Source: Scytalidium lignicola
Lineage: Eukaryota; Ascomycota; Leotiomycetes
Assembly (NCBI GenBank): GCA_002812745.2
Contig: NCSJ02000051.1
Span: forward strand, 115,827-179,826
DNA: 64,000 nucleotides
Reading direction: 5' to 3'
This document shows, one piece after another, positions 27,201 through 39,814 of the stretch. Below the pieces are notes generated by a model. That model had not been told where the DNA came from, searched no databases, and worked only from the letters and a program-made list of their open reading frames with translations. A program made the position numbers and the translations under genes. Position 1 is the stretch's first letter. Each line of letters opens with the position of its first letter.

Positions 27201-27577
27201 CTGCATCTAGCATGCCTCGCTCCAACGTCTCGGTACCCAAACGTCAAAGGAGACATAGCAAGAGTGTTAGTGCTATCGAAAGCATGGATATTGATAGCCC
27301 CGAAAATTCCACAGGGTCCAACGAGGCAGCAACTGCCAAGTCACTTGGCATGAGCATGATTGGTTCTTCCGGAAACTTGGCGAATATGGGCCTTGCCAAT
27401 GGATTCGGTATGACGACGAGACCTATTGTTGGACCAAGCGGTATGGGCAGCATAGGCTTGCAAGGGACACAACAAGGGATTGCTGGAATTGGCAGTGGCA
27501 TGGGAGTGGGCCAGAACGGTGTTGCAGGTACCGGAAGTGGACCACAGGAGTGGGAGTGGTTGACTATGAGTCTTTGA
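24238..27577 (+). CDS. areA: Nitrogen regulatory GATA factor AreA/NIT2
   Basis: AreA/NIT2 activates nitrogen-catabolic genes at HGATAR sites when ammonium and glutamine are scarce (family knowledge). Exons 24238-24767, 24898-25294 and 25421-27577 join in phases 2 and 0 to 1027 aa. Residues about 125-180 carry the DUF1752 block ([20 protein letters not shown], then [18 protein letters not shown]). The GATA zinc finger has Cys at 733, 736, 754 and 757 (C-x2-C-x17-C-x2-C, with TPLWRR and the [20 protein letters not shown] tail). The last residues, [11 protein letters not shown], match the extreme C terminus that binds the co-repressor NmrA in Aspergillus and Neurospora. I chose ATG 24238 because the frame upstream begins only with GTG and A stands at -3. 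The middle is Ser/Asn/Gln-rich. An N at 25321 lies in intron 2. Confidence 0.96.
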
Positions 27578-29292
27578 TTAAACCCCCCTTTTTGGCATAT
27601 CATATAAATCCTCTCTTCTCAAAGAGTTTTTTATACGGCGTTTCTGCTATTCAACGGTGGCGGCAGCGATCCATTTTAATGCTTTTTATATCCAATACTG
27701 CGCCGGAAGTTCCTGGACTTAGGGACTTGAAACGGCTCGGGAAGCAATAGTTCGGATTTTGACTGCGATACCTCATCTTTAACTTTTTGCAAATATACAC
27801 GGGAGCACGCGGGAGGGATTGATCGGGTTTTTAAGGCCATGGCTTGGCTTTTTTTTTGTTTTGTCTTTTTTTCTTCTATTGATACCAACGTATGTTTTTG
27901 TTGTTCCTGTTTTTTTTTCGGCTTATTGGCCGCTCTTATATTCCGGTCTGGCCTCGCTCTTATATATTTTTCTGGCCTTGGTTTGGCTATCTGGGAACCT
28001 TTTCTCATAATCTCACGCACGCGACAAGTTTTATGTTTGATAGACAGCGGGAGGGAAATGATGCTTTTGGCCGGGGGCTTTTTTACGAATGAGGTTGGGC
28101 GAATATATATATCCGGCTGGTGTGTCTGTTTTTTCTTTCCCACTTGTGGGTGTCGGTGTCGGTATGTGGGTGGTTCGAAGAACGGGGTTTTGAAGATGCA
28201 AGAGAATCAAGGGTTCGGTGATAGGAGGCGGCGTTATTTTGTCAATCCGAGTAAAGCAAAGATATACTTGGAGGAGCAGGGGGAAGAACAAGAGCTGGAG
28301 GAAGAGAGAGAGAGACAACAACCAGCAGGCTTGCCGGACCACGAAATGACTTTGATGAATATTTGGCATGAAATTTTATATATTTTTTGTAATACCCTGA
28401 CATGCCTTCTCCGTCTTCTTTACGTGTGTGTGTGCGTTCATGTGTCTGTGTTGGTTGGTTTCTTGTTTTGCGTTTTGTTTTCTCCTTTGCTTTTTCGGCG
28501 GCGGGAAGTCAAACCCATTTTCTTTTAGATTGTTGTTGTGCTTTTTTAATTAGGCCTGAGGGCTTCGTTCGGCAATCTGAACTTCCTTTGGTGTTTTTTT
28601 TNGTTAGTTGAGTAGAACGTTGGGGCTATAACTTAACTTAAACTCCTTTTTTAATGTGGTTGGTTCAGAGGAGTTGGAGCTCTTGAGAGAAATGGGTTGG
28701 GTGGAGGCAGGGTGGCAATGCGATACGCTTACTTGATACCAGATTATGAGAGAGAAAGAAAGACCTTTTGAAGATATTACATTGCGCCCTGTCTGTTGCT
28801 GCTGTGATGTTGTGATATCTTTTTGTGTGAATTTGTTTGACTATGAAAATTGAGATTGCCTTTTCAGATATGATATGATGGACGACGGTGCGTATAAATA
28901 AGAGTTGAAAGTATTATGAGTTTTGTTGGTGTGAGCATTTCCCTCTTTTAAACCCTCTTTGGTCTGCAAACAATTCTTTTGGAATATGGTTGGATCCAAT
29001 CCGAGTCTCCATAAATGTATATCCCACATCCCACTCCGCTTCCTTCATCCACCTACCATAAGCCATCGATCTCGCAAAAGGGATCTTCGTATTATTATAC
29101 AGCTTTGCATCGTATAATCATCCTTCCAGAATAACATATAAAGTTTTTCAACCGTAAATATCAGTATCATATCATGCCTGCATTTCTCCGTTTAATATCA
29201 TCCAGGATCTTAATGCCCCGAGCACTAAAAATGCTGGAAAAAGCCTCCTTGCTCCCAAGTAGACACATATACACCCCATCCCATCCAATCTA
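27578..29292. other. 3' region between areA and HSK3-like gene, no gene seen
   Basis: The genes converge. T-rich and low-complexity stretches dominate 27840-28560 and probably include a long areA 3' untranslated region, which in Aspergillus controls areA mRNA stability. Long open frames here are driven by Phe/Leu/Cys-rich T tracts. An N lies at 28602 after a T run. Confidence 0.5.
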
Positions 29293-29312
29293 TCATCTAT
29301 TCCCAGAACCTC

Positions 29313-29349
<37 letters not shown>

Positions 29350-29955
29350 TTCCGCAACTCCAGCAACAGTTTCCTCGCCGAGGACTTTACTCGCAGCCAT
29401 GAACCTAGATTTGAAGAAGATACCCAGATTAGCCCCTGCAGTTTTTACCTCCTGTATCTGTCATAATCACACTGAATAGACAAAAACAAAAAANTAGGAA
29501 TTAAATGATGAATATATAGAAAAAGGATAGGATGGTCGAAAAAGAGACCCAGAGAAAGAGAAATAATAATGCAAACTCACAATCCACCATGCCACCCTCC
29601 CAATCCCCTCATACACTCAGCCTGCACACTCGTCATGCGAAGTAAATTCTCCAGATCAGCAAGGTTGGCCGAGAGTTGTGCTAATTGGGCGTGAAGATGG
29701 GACTAGGAGATAAAAAGGGTACCCATTAGCCATTTATCCTTTTGTAATTTCCTCGTTCTTCTCATTTATGTGTAGGATACTTTTCTTCTCCTTCTTTTCG
29801 ATATATATATATTTGAGAGTATATTTTGTAGGTTAAAGAGGGAGCGGGATTTTATTTACCAGTTGTCGCGGTTTGATACTACTCGGTGCGGTTGAGAGAC
29901 GAGGGCCACCACCACCACCACCACCACCACCAGTTGGTAGAATACGAGTAGTCAT
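29293..29955 (-). CDS. hsk3: DASH complex subunit HSK3-like, with polyGly and polyGln ends
   Basis: Hsk3 is a tiny coiled-coil subunit of the DASH/Dam1 ring that links kinetochores to microtubules (family knowledge). Exons 29955-29860, 29702-29581 and 29404-29293 join to 109 aa; donors GTAAAT and GTGAGT, acceptors CTAG, phases 0 and 2. Residues 33-72 hold the family heptads: HLHAQLAQLSANLADLENLL, then TSVQAECMRGLGGW; exon 3 continues FMAASKVLGEE. The N terminus has nine Gly (residues 9-17) and the C terminus twelve Gln (92-103), followed by RGSGNR and stop. Yeast Hsk3 is 69 aa, so the extra length is mainly these repeats and the N-terminal extension. The gene is easy to miss because no exon exceeds 41 codons. 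Identity rests on motif spacing only. Confidence 0.78.
29314..29349 (-). repeat. CAG trinucleotide repeat encoding polyGln in HSK3-like gene
   Basis: Eleven uninterrupted CTG units plus one TTG on the plus strand read as CAG x11 and CAA in the gene, giving twelve Gln. Confidence 0.9.
29905..29931 (-). repeat. GGT trinucleotide repeat encoding polyGly in HSK3-like gene
   Basis: A CCA/ACC run on the plus strand reads as GGT/GGC codons for nine consecutive Gly at residues 9-17. Confidence 0.85.
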
Positions 29956-31719
29956 TTTTGTTTTATTGTTTTGAAGGAGTAGTAGGAGTGAAAAGATTTG
30001 GTGGTTTGATTGTTTGATTGAAGGTTGAGATCGACCCTTTTTACTGTTCAATGCTCCTGCGAACGAACAGTTAGAACCAAACCATCAATCCAATTAAAAA
30101 GCATTTTCCTTCTTAGTCTTACCTTGCAAGAAGGATATCCAACATAAAGAGTTTGCCTTGGGAGAGGATATTGTATAGATAGACGTCAATTGAAGGAAGA
30201 GGCTGACGAGGCTTAGGAGGTCGCGTCGGAACGTAAACATGCTACTGGTGAGGTCATATGACTACCGTACAAGTCGATTGGCGGGGCAGAAGTTACCCAT
30301 GCCAGCCTTGCCGCTCGATATGCCTGAGCTTTTTGCCTTACGATGTTAAGCCTCGTGAAATTGGAAGGCAAGTCAATATTTGATCAAAGTAATTCTAATG
30401 GAAAGAATTTAATGCCATACTCTCTGCATTTTAAAAATGACGTCCTTGAGAAATCGGCAAAAGTCGTATAAGTAGAGATAAACTGCTTTTCGGGATGCAT
30501 ACGCACCATATCTACCTCACACGTTCATCAACAATTCTGCACAACGGTCAGCCTCGTCCTTATGGATGCAGGTCTATGGATGCGTTGATGACATCATTAT
30601 TCAACGGTTGACCTCTCTATCTTTCACTCATCCCAACCTACTTTGTTGTGAATCTCAAAAGGTTTAGGCTAGGTGCTGTATACTTGGTATTTCCAAATTT
30701 GCCACTCTAAAAATGGGGCTACTCAACAAGGCTTAGAATACATCCTTGCCACAAAAACATGCACATTATCACAAAGAAGCCAATCGAAGGGTTCACATAC
30801 TTACAAACCAAATCGAGTAAGGAGTTTAGTATTAGCCTGTTAATTCGCTTCGCTGAAAAATTGACTACACCTGTCCTTCGCCTCCCTTCCCTCCCCCCTA
30901 ACTCCTTGAAAGAGAGAGATCGAGGAAACAGAATAACAAAAAANGTCCTAGTCCCAATAATCTCTATGCAGTGAAGCTTTTTCTCCTATTAGACGCTAAA
31001 ATAGAGAAGTAAAACCCCTCCGACAACAGACCCGCTAAACTTCCTTTATTTACTGCCGAACCTCCCCTCCATATTGATCGAATTGATACACAAAGTTCGC
31101 CCAAATAAAGTTATTTTGAGACCGCTAAAGGCAAGGGAAGTTTCCCCGCTCTGATCGTGTACCTCAAGGATCCTCCTCGCCGAACAACCAAATTAAGAAC
31201 CTGAGCCAGACCACTGGAAAATAGAAGCCTAACTTCCCCACGCAACACAGGATTTAATAAAAAAAANGGGAAATATTTGTATGCAAACTCGTGAAAAGAC
31301 GCCCGGCCCTGATGCAAGTAAGAAAAATAACAGAACTCTGCGCGAGCGGTCGCAATTGTTGTATGTACTAAAGGAATGTAACGTCGTGTGTGCCTTTTTG
31401 CCTAAACGATGCGTCGAAAACTGGATCTGTAAGTCCAAAGACAAGGTCTAATGTTCCCTGTTCATCATTATGATCCACCAGGAGTCGTTTCGTGGATGTT
31501 GGTCGTATTTTGTGTATTCGGTTTCCCGTGTCATTAAAGTGAAGTTGTGAAAAGAAATATACAAAGCAAGGTATAGACCACGAGGGCGGTGGGTATACAG
31601 TTAAGCCGCCATCGTGAACGGACAGATATTCGGCGAAAGGGGCAGTGTTGATAACTGAGAGTCTTTTCTTCCAAAAGCAGAATTATGCTTATTCGTATCC
31701 AGAGTAGCGGGTTCTTAAT
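29956..31719. other. Intergenic, no gene seen
   Basis: Upstream flank of the HSK3-like gene and downstream flank of the reductase gene. No open frame has recognisable content. Two Ns (30944, 31267) each follow runs of A and interrupt otherwise short frames. Confidence 0.5.
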
Positions 31720-34231
31720 CTACCGCACGCCGATTGGCGGTCTAGGGCCTAGGCTACTCTGGCTGCTGTTAGCAGATGGTTCGGAATCTATATTGGCGCT
31801 TGCACCACTATCACCACTCTCCGCGCTGGCGCTCGCACTACCAGTCAGACTTCGAATCACTGGGCCTTTTGGTGGATTAAGGGCGCTCACCCCGGCATAT
31901 TGCTCAACTTGTTGCGGTGCAACAGCATTACCCTGCCCTGGAGGGTGACGTGGAACTGGTTGGCGCATTGCACCCGGAGGTGATGGTCGACCATTCATTG
32001 GCGGTCCGTAACCATTAGGAGGTGACGGTCGGCCATTTCCTCTCCCAAACTGAGGGCTGTATGCATCATTAGGGGATTGACTAACACGTCGTGGATATGG
32101 CCCACTTTGACCACTCATAGGACCAGCGTGTCCATTTGCCATATGATCAAGCTGAGCAGCAGTGAGAGAATTAGTCCGTGATTGCTGTCCCATCTGAGCG
32201 CGATCAACGTTGCCATATCGGTTGGAAGAATACGCAAGCAGTGGATCTTCCATGATGTTGTCATGCGGAGTAGGTGTGGCAGATATAATTCTGGCGCTGG
32301 ATCGATTTCGGGGGTAGACTGGGCGATTGAAACCCATACGTGATGATCCACGGCCCGAAGGGTCATACTCTGGGTCTTTGCGCAAGAGACTAGGATTTGG
32401 AGGTGGGGCCTTGCGGTTTCTTCGTGAGGTGACACTCATCATATCGAAATTATCGGGGTCAATTAGAGGCACAACTGCATCTTGAGGATCGATTCCATCT
32501 TCGTCGTCATCATCATCATACCCACCATCACGCACGGATCCTGGGCCTTTTGGTCGGCGACCCAAAAGCGGTATTGGTCCTCTCCGCGTCCGCAGCTCCT
32601 GCTCCTTTAGAGCAAGCTCCCGTTCTCGTAGCATTAACTCACGCTCGCGCAGACTAGCATTATCGACCGGAGTATCACCATAGGTTGATTCGGTAGACTC
32701 GGGAATATCATCGTATAAAACTAGGTGACTGAATTCTTCTAGGTCGTTGCCATCCATAGACCCTCTTCTAGATTGATTCCGGGACTGGTAGCCGTTGGGT
32801 GGTGGCATAGGTCGCCCATAGCCATTCGGTGGTCTGCCTCCATTCATCGATATCGGTGGTCCTCTGCGCATGTTGGGTGGTGGTCCCATAGATGATGCCC
32901 TTCCTCCCCTTCCTGCCCCATTGCCATTCACTGGTGGAGTCATGCCCATTCTTGAGGAGAGGCGTGGTGGAGGCGGGGCTCCTGCAACAGTAGCTGGTGA
33001 CACAGGGGTTGCTACTTCCTTTCTCTGCTGGTTGGTAGTATTTATGCTATGAAGAATAGCGTACAGAGTCTCAATGCGAGGAACTTTAACTCCAACACGG
33101 TCTGCGAGCTTCATCGGTGACCCTAGGTACGTCTCGACCTCCATGGGGCGTTTTGCGACGAAGTCTTGGTACATGATGCTGTTTGCTTCATGAGGATGCA
33201 GTACATCGTTTATCGTTTTTTGCTTGAAATCTGAAGGGAAACTGCAGCCTTGTGCTTTGGCGAGAGCAATCAATTCGTCTAGGATTCCTGAGATCATGAC
33301 TTTCGCACCCAGTTTCTCGTATAAATCCACATGTGAAGGCGTCTCGAAGATCACACTTGCTGGATGGAAGGCGATGGGCCTATAAAAAAANTTGTAAGCA
33401 AAATGAACGCTAAAACGTTACAAGAAAAGTCATGCCCACCCAATCATCCTCTCATACTGCTGCTGCCGGATATTCGTGGAAACATGGCAATTCACTTGTC
33501 CACTACTCAATGTTACCGCTAAAGCTTCGGCCATATCGCCTTGTATAGTGCTCGGCATGGAGGGGTTTTTATTTGCGGGGCCGACCCAGATCTCGGTGCT
33601 TGCTTTATGTTCGAATTCGCTAGCACCTAATTGCGTGAGTTCAGCACCGGATACGAGGGACAGAACGACATTGCTCGGAAATCTCTCTTCGATATGGTCT
33701 TCGATGCCGAGAGAACTCGTGGTATTAAGTAGGATGCATGTGTGTTGTGGTGTAACGACTGACTCGATAACTGCGGCAAGATCATAGACGTCTGGTAGGG
33801 CTTTTACGCATAACAGGACATAGTCGAATGGACCCTCCTGGGTGTTCGCAGCTTCCTCTGGGGCTCGAACGACTATAGCGATGCATCAGTAAACTCCATG
33901 ATCCCTTTTCATTAGTCGTTTGATGTTGGGGGGGATTGTAGACGAACCGTGTCGGGGCTTGAATCGCTCGTTTCCAAATACCGTAGATCTGCCAGGTCCA
34001 TCGTCAGTTTGTTTCTAATCGTCAATTGATAAAAGAGTATAGATGCCAGAACAGTCTAGAGTTTTCTTACTTGAATGATATTCCGTACTGAGCCACCGAA
34101 TCGAAGCCCGACTTCCAGACCAGAGTCACGTCGCAAGCATTTGTAGCTTGAAGTCGCCAGGATAGGAAAGCAGAAACCGCGTTACCACCCACTGCGCACA
34201 CATTCATTAGAGGACTGTCCATCTCGGTCAT
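31720..34231 (-). CDS. PanE/ApbA ketopantoate reductase-like protein with long disordered tail
   Basis: PanE/ApbA enzymes reduce 2-ketopantoate with NADPH; the fungal group with long tails has no proven substrate. Four exons, 34231-34071, 33988-33948, 33872-33440 and 33379-31720, join in phases 2, 1 and 2 to 764 aa. The N terminus has a Rossmann strand and turn (NVCAVGGNAVSAFLSWRL, residues about 10-27), then FDYVLLCVKALPDVYDL and VVTPQHTCILLNTTSSLGIE. The C-terminal helical domain is in the last exon (LGAKVMISGILDELIALAKA, then ETYLGSPMKLADRVGVKVPR). From about residue 325 the chain becomes disordered, rich in Pro, Gly, Arg and Asn, with an acidic DDDDDEDG patch. The glycine motif departs from the usual GxGxxG. 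The second ATG (34222) is an alternative start. An N at 33391 lies inside the last intron. Confidence 0.82.
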
Positions 34232-37200
34232 GACCTAGACAAATAAGGCATTGACGTGCATGAAGGGAAAACCAAAGAGCAAAACGACAGAAAAACAAGG
34301 AAACGAATGTGTTGGTCTTAGGTTTGGTGGAGTCGAGTTGTATGTCTCTACGTGGAAAGGGAAAGAGGGATGGTCGTCTCGAAGCTTTTCACTTCTGCCG
34401 GGGGATGCGGGAAGAAGTGTGGGAAAAAAAGCTAAAAGACTAGATGAAAGAAAGAAAGCGGACGGAGTAGTAGAACGAACCTGAGAGTACCCTCAATCTA
34501 GGAGAGGGAGCCATGATTATCCAACTTGAGGTCGCGCGGGTCGTTGGCCAAGTTTCAAATCAGAGTACACTGGGCTTGACCGTAGCGCTGCCCGTCAGGC
34601 ACGCCAGCTTTTTTTTCGCCTCCAAAGCTCGACGCCGAACTATAATGGGGTTGGCTCTTTCCTTTTTTTCTTCTTCCTTGCTTTGCTGGGAATCGGCACA
34701 AAGAACCAGACTGCCGAGGTGATGAGATCAGATCGACAAAAAGCGATTCTAACAAAAACGAGCGTTTGCTGCAAACGCAGTGCAGGTGAAAAACAAGACG
34801 GGATTTTTTTTTTGTAACGAGTGTGTGACGCCTCTAGTTGCCAGTGAGGAAAGTTGAGCAGAGTTGGGTTAATTAGCAAAGGAGCGTGCGGTGATGAATC
34901 GATGGCTGAGACCTGCTTTGGGGGTTAGAACGAGAAAGGGCGTTCGTTGGCCACCGGTGGGTTGTTGGTGAATTTTGCTGGTTCTTGTTCTCAAGGCGGC
35001 GTGGTTGCAGACGGGGTCTGCGTAGTGGTCAGAGAGATGTGGTGGGATTGATTGGCGCCCAGTCCAAAGAGCTAAAAGGGGGGGGGGCTGCTGCGGACTC
35101 ACCACAAGTCCACACAGGGTTGTTGCGCTTGACCAGCCAGCCCGTTTGATGGGGTCCCTTAGATTTCGATGTAGAGAATAACCGTCCAGAGAACGACTGA
35201 GCAGAAGGAAGGGAAGGAAGGAAGAAAAAAAAAACAAAATCGAGCAAAGCAGGAGAATCTTTTTTTCCTTCTTCAACACGGAGTAGCAAGTACCCTGTGG
35301 CTTCGCGTACGAGTGCGGCCTAAGGTTGAAATAGGGTCGGCTGTTTGGTGAATAAAATGCCAGGAAATGTAAGGAGGTGAGGTAACTTTGGGTCTGAGGT
35401 AAAATATCGTGTTCGCCAGCGAGAGGCGAGAGGCACAGGTAGCTCTGTACACCGTGACAATAAGTTATTTAATGCCCAGTACCAAACCAATAGCACGACT
35501 CCTGCAGCTGTTGAAGAGTTTGAGGACTCTACCCCGTGCTGTACCGGTACTTTTTCTTTACGTTGGCAAATTGGGAGGCAGCCAACCTGTCACTTTTCCC
35601 TTCCCACTATCATCACCAGCATTGTCCATTATCGTCGCAGAGAGGTCATTAGCACAGGAAAAGCAAGGCACAGGAACAGCACGGGCAGTAGATAGTGGAC
35701 CGTGTGGATTGTTGGGCGGCTATCAGGACATGGCAGCCGCTGCAGGTATTAATTAGCTAGCAGGCAAAAAGACTCATCAATCAAGGCCAAGATGCTTGTC
35801 TCTTTTTTTNATTAGATCGATGCCTGCCTAAACTGACAACAAAAGAATGCTTGCAGTTGCTATTACCGCGATGCTTTTGTTATTGCCAACGATGTGATGC
35901 ATCTCCAACGACGGATTCTTCCTCATTAATTATCCTCCTATTTCTGGGCTTGGATGGTCTCGGGTTTCGGCCTATTCAATTCATTGCTTTGAGCCACTTC
36001 CGAGACATGAACTTGATGGTAATGTACTGTACATAAGGACCATACATGTTGCCTGCACCGTTGTCTGCACCACGGGGCCTCTACTGTGTACTGTACAGTC
36101 TAGTAATCAATTGCTTCGAAGGCAGCCTTGGCCGTGTAACGTAGCCGCAAGACCACTCTCATAGTTTTGCAGCAATAATAATGCTACATTGCTTCAGTAC
36201 AGTACACACAGTACGTTCGTACCGGTACGGGCCCAACTCGTAAAGGAGTCTGGGATACGATAAGTTATGGCATCGTCAGCCACACTTTGTTTTCTTACCA
36301 ACTGGATCTGGCCCACCCCGCTCCCATTCGGAGCATCCACCCCCGTCACCTTGTCCGTATTGCCCTTGTCTGCCTTGTTCGTGCTGGTGTAATACTGTGT
36401 AGGCTTGTACAGCAGGACTTGAGGAACATCCGCAGCTCCCATCTGATTCCGCTCGTGGGTCGATGGCAGAGGCGTGATATGGCAGAACTGGATGGCGTTC
36501 TCCGTGGATCGCTGCAGCAGGGTTAGACAAAGTTGGCTGCGTCCTGCAGGGATGAACTCTCCAGTCCCACGATCCAGGCTGTGCAAGACCTCCAAGATTG
36601 CTCTCGTCAGGGGGTCGGCGGGAAGGAGCGACTGGATTGTAGATGATGAATAATACCTTTGATATAACTTCATCTCAACACCCGCATATTCCGTCCTGTC
36701 GGCATTCTGGCTTTTACTTTCTCCGGGTGCTTTTTGCTGCTCCTTGTTCCCCCTTTTCCCTATCTTAGCTCATCTTTGCTCATCTTTGCTCTAAGATGTT
36801 GCATGCCTGCATCGAAAAGGCTTGTGTAGCGCTCGGTGTGTATGTATCAATCAATCAATCTTACCACTCTACTGTAATCGAGTCCAGTGCCTTTACGGTA
36901 GCTTTTTATTCCTGGTAGAAGACGCCAGCCCTGCATCGTAAGGTAAGGCAACGTTAAATGGCCGCATATCAAGCAGACTTTGTGGAGAAATGGGGAGGGA
37001 ATTGCACGTTTTGCCACTCCATAATTTTGGTTTATGGTTGGGAGAGCCAGGCCAAAACTCTTATCTTTTTTATATATACTTCGGTTTCGGCGGACGGTAA
37101 AAGGGAGAAAGGCATACCGGCCGAAGGACAATACCATGTAGCTGGGCACCATCTCGGCTGCTATTTTCATCGATTATCGGAAGCTATTATTGCCATGGTT

Positions 37201-39814
37201 CTGGATGATCGAAGCAGGAAAAATGGCGGGTGCAGAGCGACCAAAAACAGCAAATGAGACGAACTGGAGCGCAGCCGCGGGCCCCCAGTAAGATGGCGCA
37301 CGTCCAAGCTTATCCAGTGGTGCCAGGTACGAATTAACTTCCTTAACTTATGACCTTAGATAATGGCGATGTTGAGTTGTCCGGAAGGTGCGGATAACGT
37401 GTGCTCAAATGCAACCTTTTCCGCAGGCAGACCTAATTTTTATAATTCCAATCATTCTTTTCCCCTCACCGCTGCCAATTCACTTCCCGCCGATGCAGGC
37501 CATTCCTTCAAGAACACGCGCAGACACGCGTACTATGTAGAGCTCTCTATCTCGCACGGCTGTACTTCCTAGTTCTGAAGTGGACAAGATATATGCACCG
37601 CCATTGACGTATGCGATCTCGAGCCAAAGCAAGATCGACCGCCAATAAAAGTGGACTTGGACGAAAAAATACTTGGTGCGCGCGGAAGCTCCGCAATCAG
37701 AATCGACGCGACCTGGAGATGACACGGACAGCAGTAAGACGGGGTCCTTTCATGCCAAGTTTCTCTGGCATGGGCTAAAAAGGCGCAGACAGAATCTCGG
37801 ATATTAACCCTCAATCTCGCGTTGTTCTGTTCTTTTCTCGTGAGCGCCGCAGTTCTAGAAATATAGTTATTAGTACCAAGTCCGGATACAGCACGGTACA
37901 GTGCCGGTACAGAACCCCCCCCCGTTGGCAGGGCCGTCTGGTCTAGCCAGATGCCGTCGTCAGCTGCACCAGGATCAGCAACTCGGCAGCTACGATGTTC
38001 GTGCTTGTCACCACAAACCCACAAATAAAATGATAGGGGGCACCCGTCCGTTCCACCATTAATCACCGAAGTTGCCGCAATCTTTTGTTGTTCGTTGTTG
38101 TTGTTGGCAGCCAGCTCGAGCCAGAGTACGGAGCTCATGCTCCCATGACGCGACGGGTTGGGCCTTGAGGTCCACGACTCCGTAAGGAAGTACTTGCAAT
38201 CCTAGCTGAGCGCGTCAGTGCTTTGGGGCTTCTGCCCGTGTTGTTCTGTTCTTTATGCGGGGATGATTCCCGATCTAATTCATTGCCGTCTCCATATTTT
38301 GCTGGTCAAGTTTCGCCCAACCATCCCCGATTCGTCTATACAACTACAGGAAAAAACTATCTCAAGGTGAAATACGTACAATCCGTACAGAAGCATCAGG
38401 TGCCAATTTAATGAAATCTTTTGAATGGCTATCCTCTCGTGGCGCACAACCGGTTTTTAAACTTTCCTCGGAACTCAAGAGCCTCCTCGGATGTCCCAAA
38501 GCCATATATAAACTTTGCGGTAGCAGATATCGCTATCTCACGTGATTTATCTTTCAAATCTATTCACAAACGCGCAAGATACTTCTAGTGGACATCTTGT
38601 TCAAACATATTTTTTNAATTCAACCAGTCTATATATCAGATATGGATACATAAATACGTTAAGTATGTAAATTAAAGGACTATTAAACGACTATTCTCTT
38701 AGTAAATACAATTCTAAAGAGAGCACGTGACAGATTTCCCGACAGAGATATCTTAGGTCTACCGCACTTTCAGCGTCCGGCACGTACCGGTAATCAAGAT
38801 ACAAGCAAAGCTATCTAAATATATCCTGTAGCTAAGAGTTGTAGTAGCCTTACACCAACGGTTCTTTCATCATATCCATCATCTTAAGAACAATATTCAG
38901 GGCTACAGTACAGTACGGTACTTTCCAGTCTCCCAGCGCTTCCTTTCTCGAGTGAATCCAAAAGGGCATCCACAAAAGACAACTAATTTAGACTATCTAA
39001 AACATCACTAATAACTTCCTCAAGTATCTACCACCATCCTAACTAAACGTAGTCAGTAAGCAAGCCCTAGTAAACGGGGAGAGCAGTCAGCCCGCATATT
39101 CTGTTTCAGATCTGAATCCAAATTAGCGTCGATTTAGTTGGATTTTTGGGTCTGGAACCTTGCCTATCGCTGTTTGGCATTCGATGGTCTCCGTGCTTTT
39201 TTTTTTNCCCAAATTTTTTTTNACACGTCAGCCACTCGAGTACTCACCCTAATATTAGGAACTTTTCACTTCTTGTACTAGGCAAAATGTCTGTGGTTTT
39301 TGGGGGATCTAGAAGAGATACTACGGAGACAATTCCCGAAGGCTTCGTCCGCCACACCCACACCTACTAGCCCTTAGAAGGCGCAGGAAGAGTAGACTGG
39401 TCAACTCTACCTTTTTCTCAGAACGAGTTCAAGCAAAATCCGTTGAATGGGAATTCGGAGAGCATTCAATAGGTTTTCACACTTCTTAGCTTCAATATGA
39501 TCATTTCTCAACAAAAAAANGACGCAAAAAGAAGTCATACAAACAGAGTGCTTTGATTCGACTTTGATAAAATACATACGGCATTTAGCATCTTGTATTC
39601 CGAAGAACTTTTCTAAGTTTTCCTACCCAGCCTTAACCCTTCTGGCCGGTTTATTTGCTTAAGCAGTCCCTCGTCTGAACCCTGCAAGTAAAAAGAGAAA
39701 CCGAAACATCAAAAAGTAAACTCAAACAGACTTGCGAACCAGGTACGGACGTCCTAATCCCCTGTTAGGTTGGATTCCTTTGGCACGTTCTGAAAAGCCT
39801 TAATCCTAACTGAT
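34232..39814. other. Second gene desert (about 5.6 kb), no supported gene
   Basis: Several 100-190 codon open frames occur (36194-36673 minus, 37569-38138 minus), but they run through repeats or lack recognisable content. GTACAGTAC-type motifs cluster at 36023-36033, 36085-36100, 36195-36230, 37890-37914 and 38903-38922. CTCATCTTTG is repeated at about 36766-36790. Ns at 35810, 38616, 39207, 39222 and 39520 follow homopolymers. The right end is probably the SUB2 3' region. Confidence 0.5.

Noticed and set aside
27839..28528. 229-codon open frame after areA
   Set aside because: Phe/Cys/Leu-rich reading of T-rich 3' DNA, ending in GT repeats; best explained as areA 3' region.
29174..29479. Plus-strand frame with a polyCys run
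   Set aside because: It is the antisense of the HSK3-like third exon and its CAG repeat; the minus-strand spliced model explains the region.
36194..36673. 159-codon open frame on the minus strand
   Set aside because: Its C-terminal part is encoded by the GTAC repeat motif and nothing in it is recognisable. It could be a lineage-specific gene, but I see no positive evidence.
37569..38138. 189-codon open frame on the minus strand
   Set aside because: Runs through GTAC-type and C-run low-complexity DNA with no domain; likely chance.
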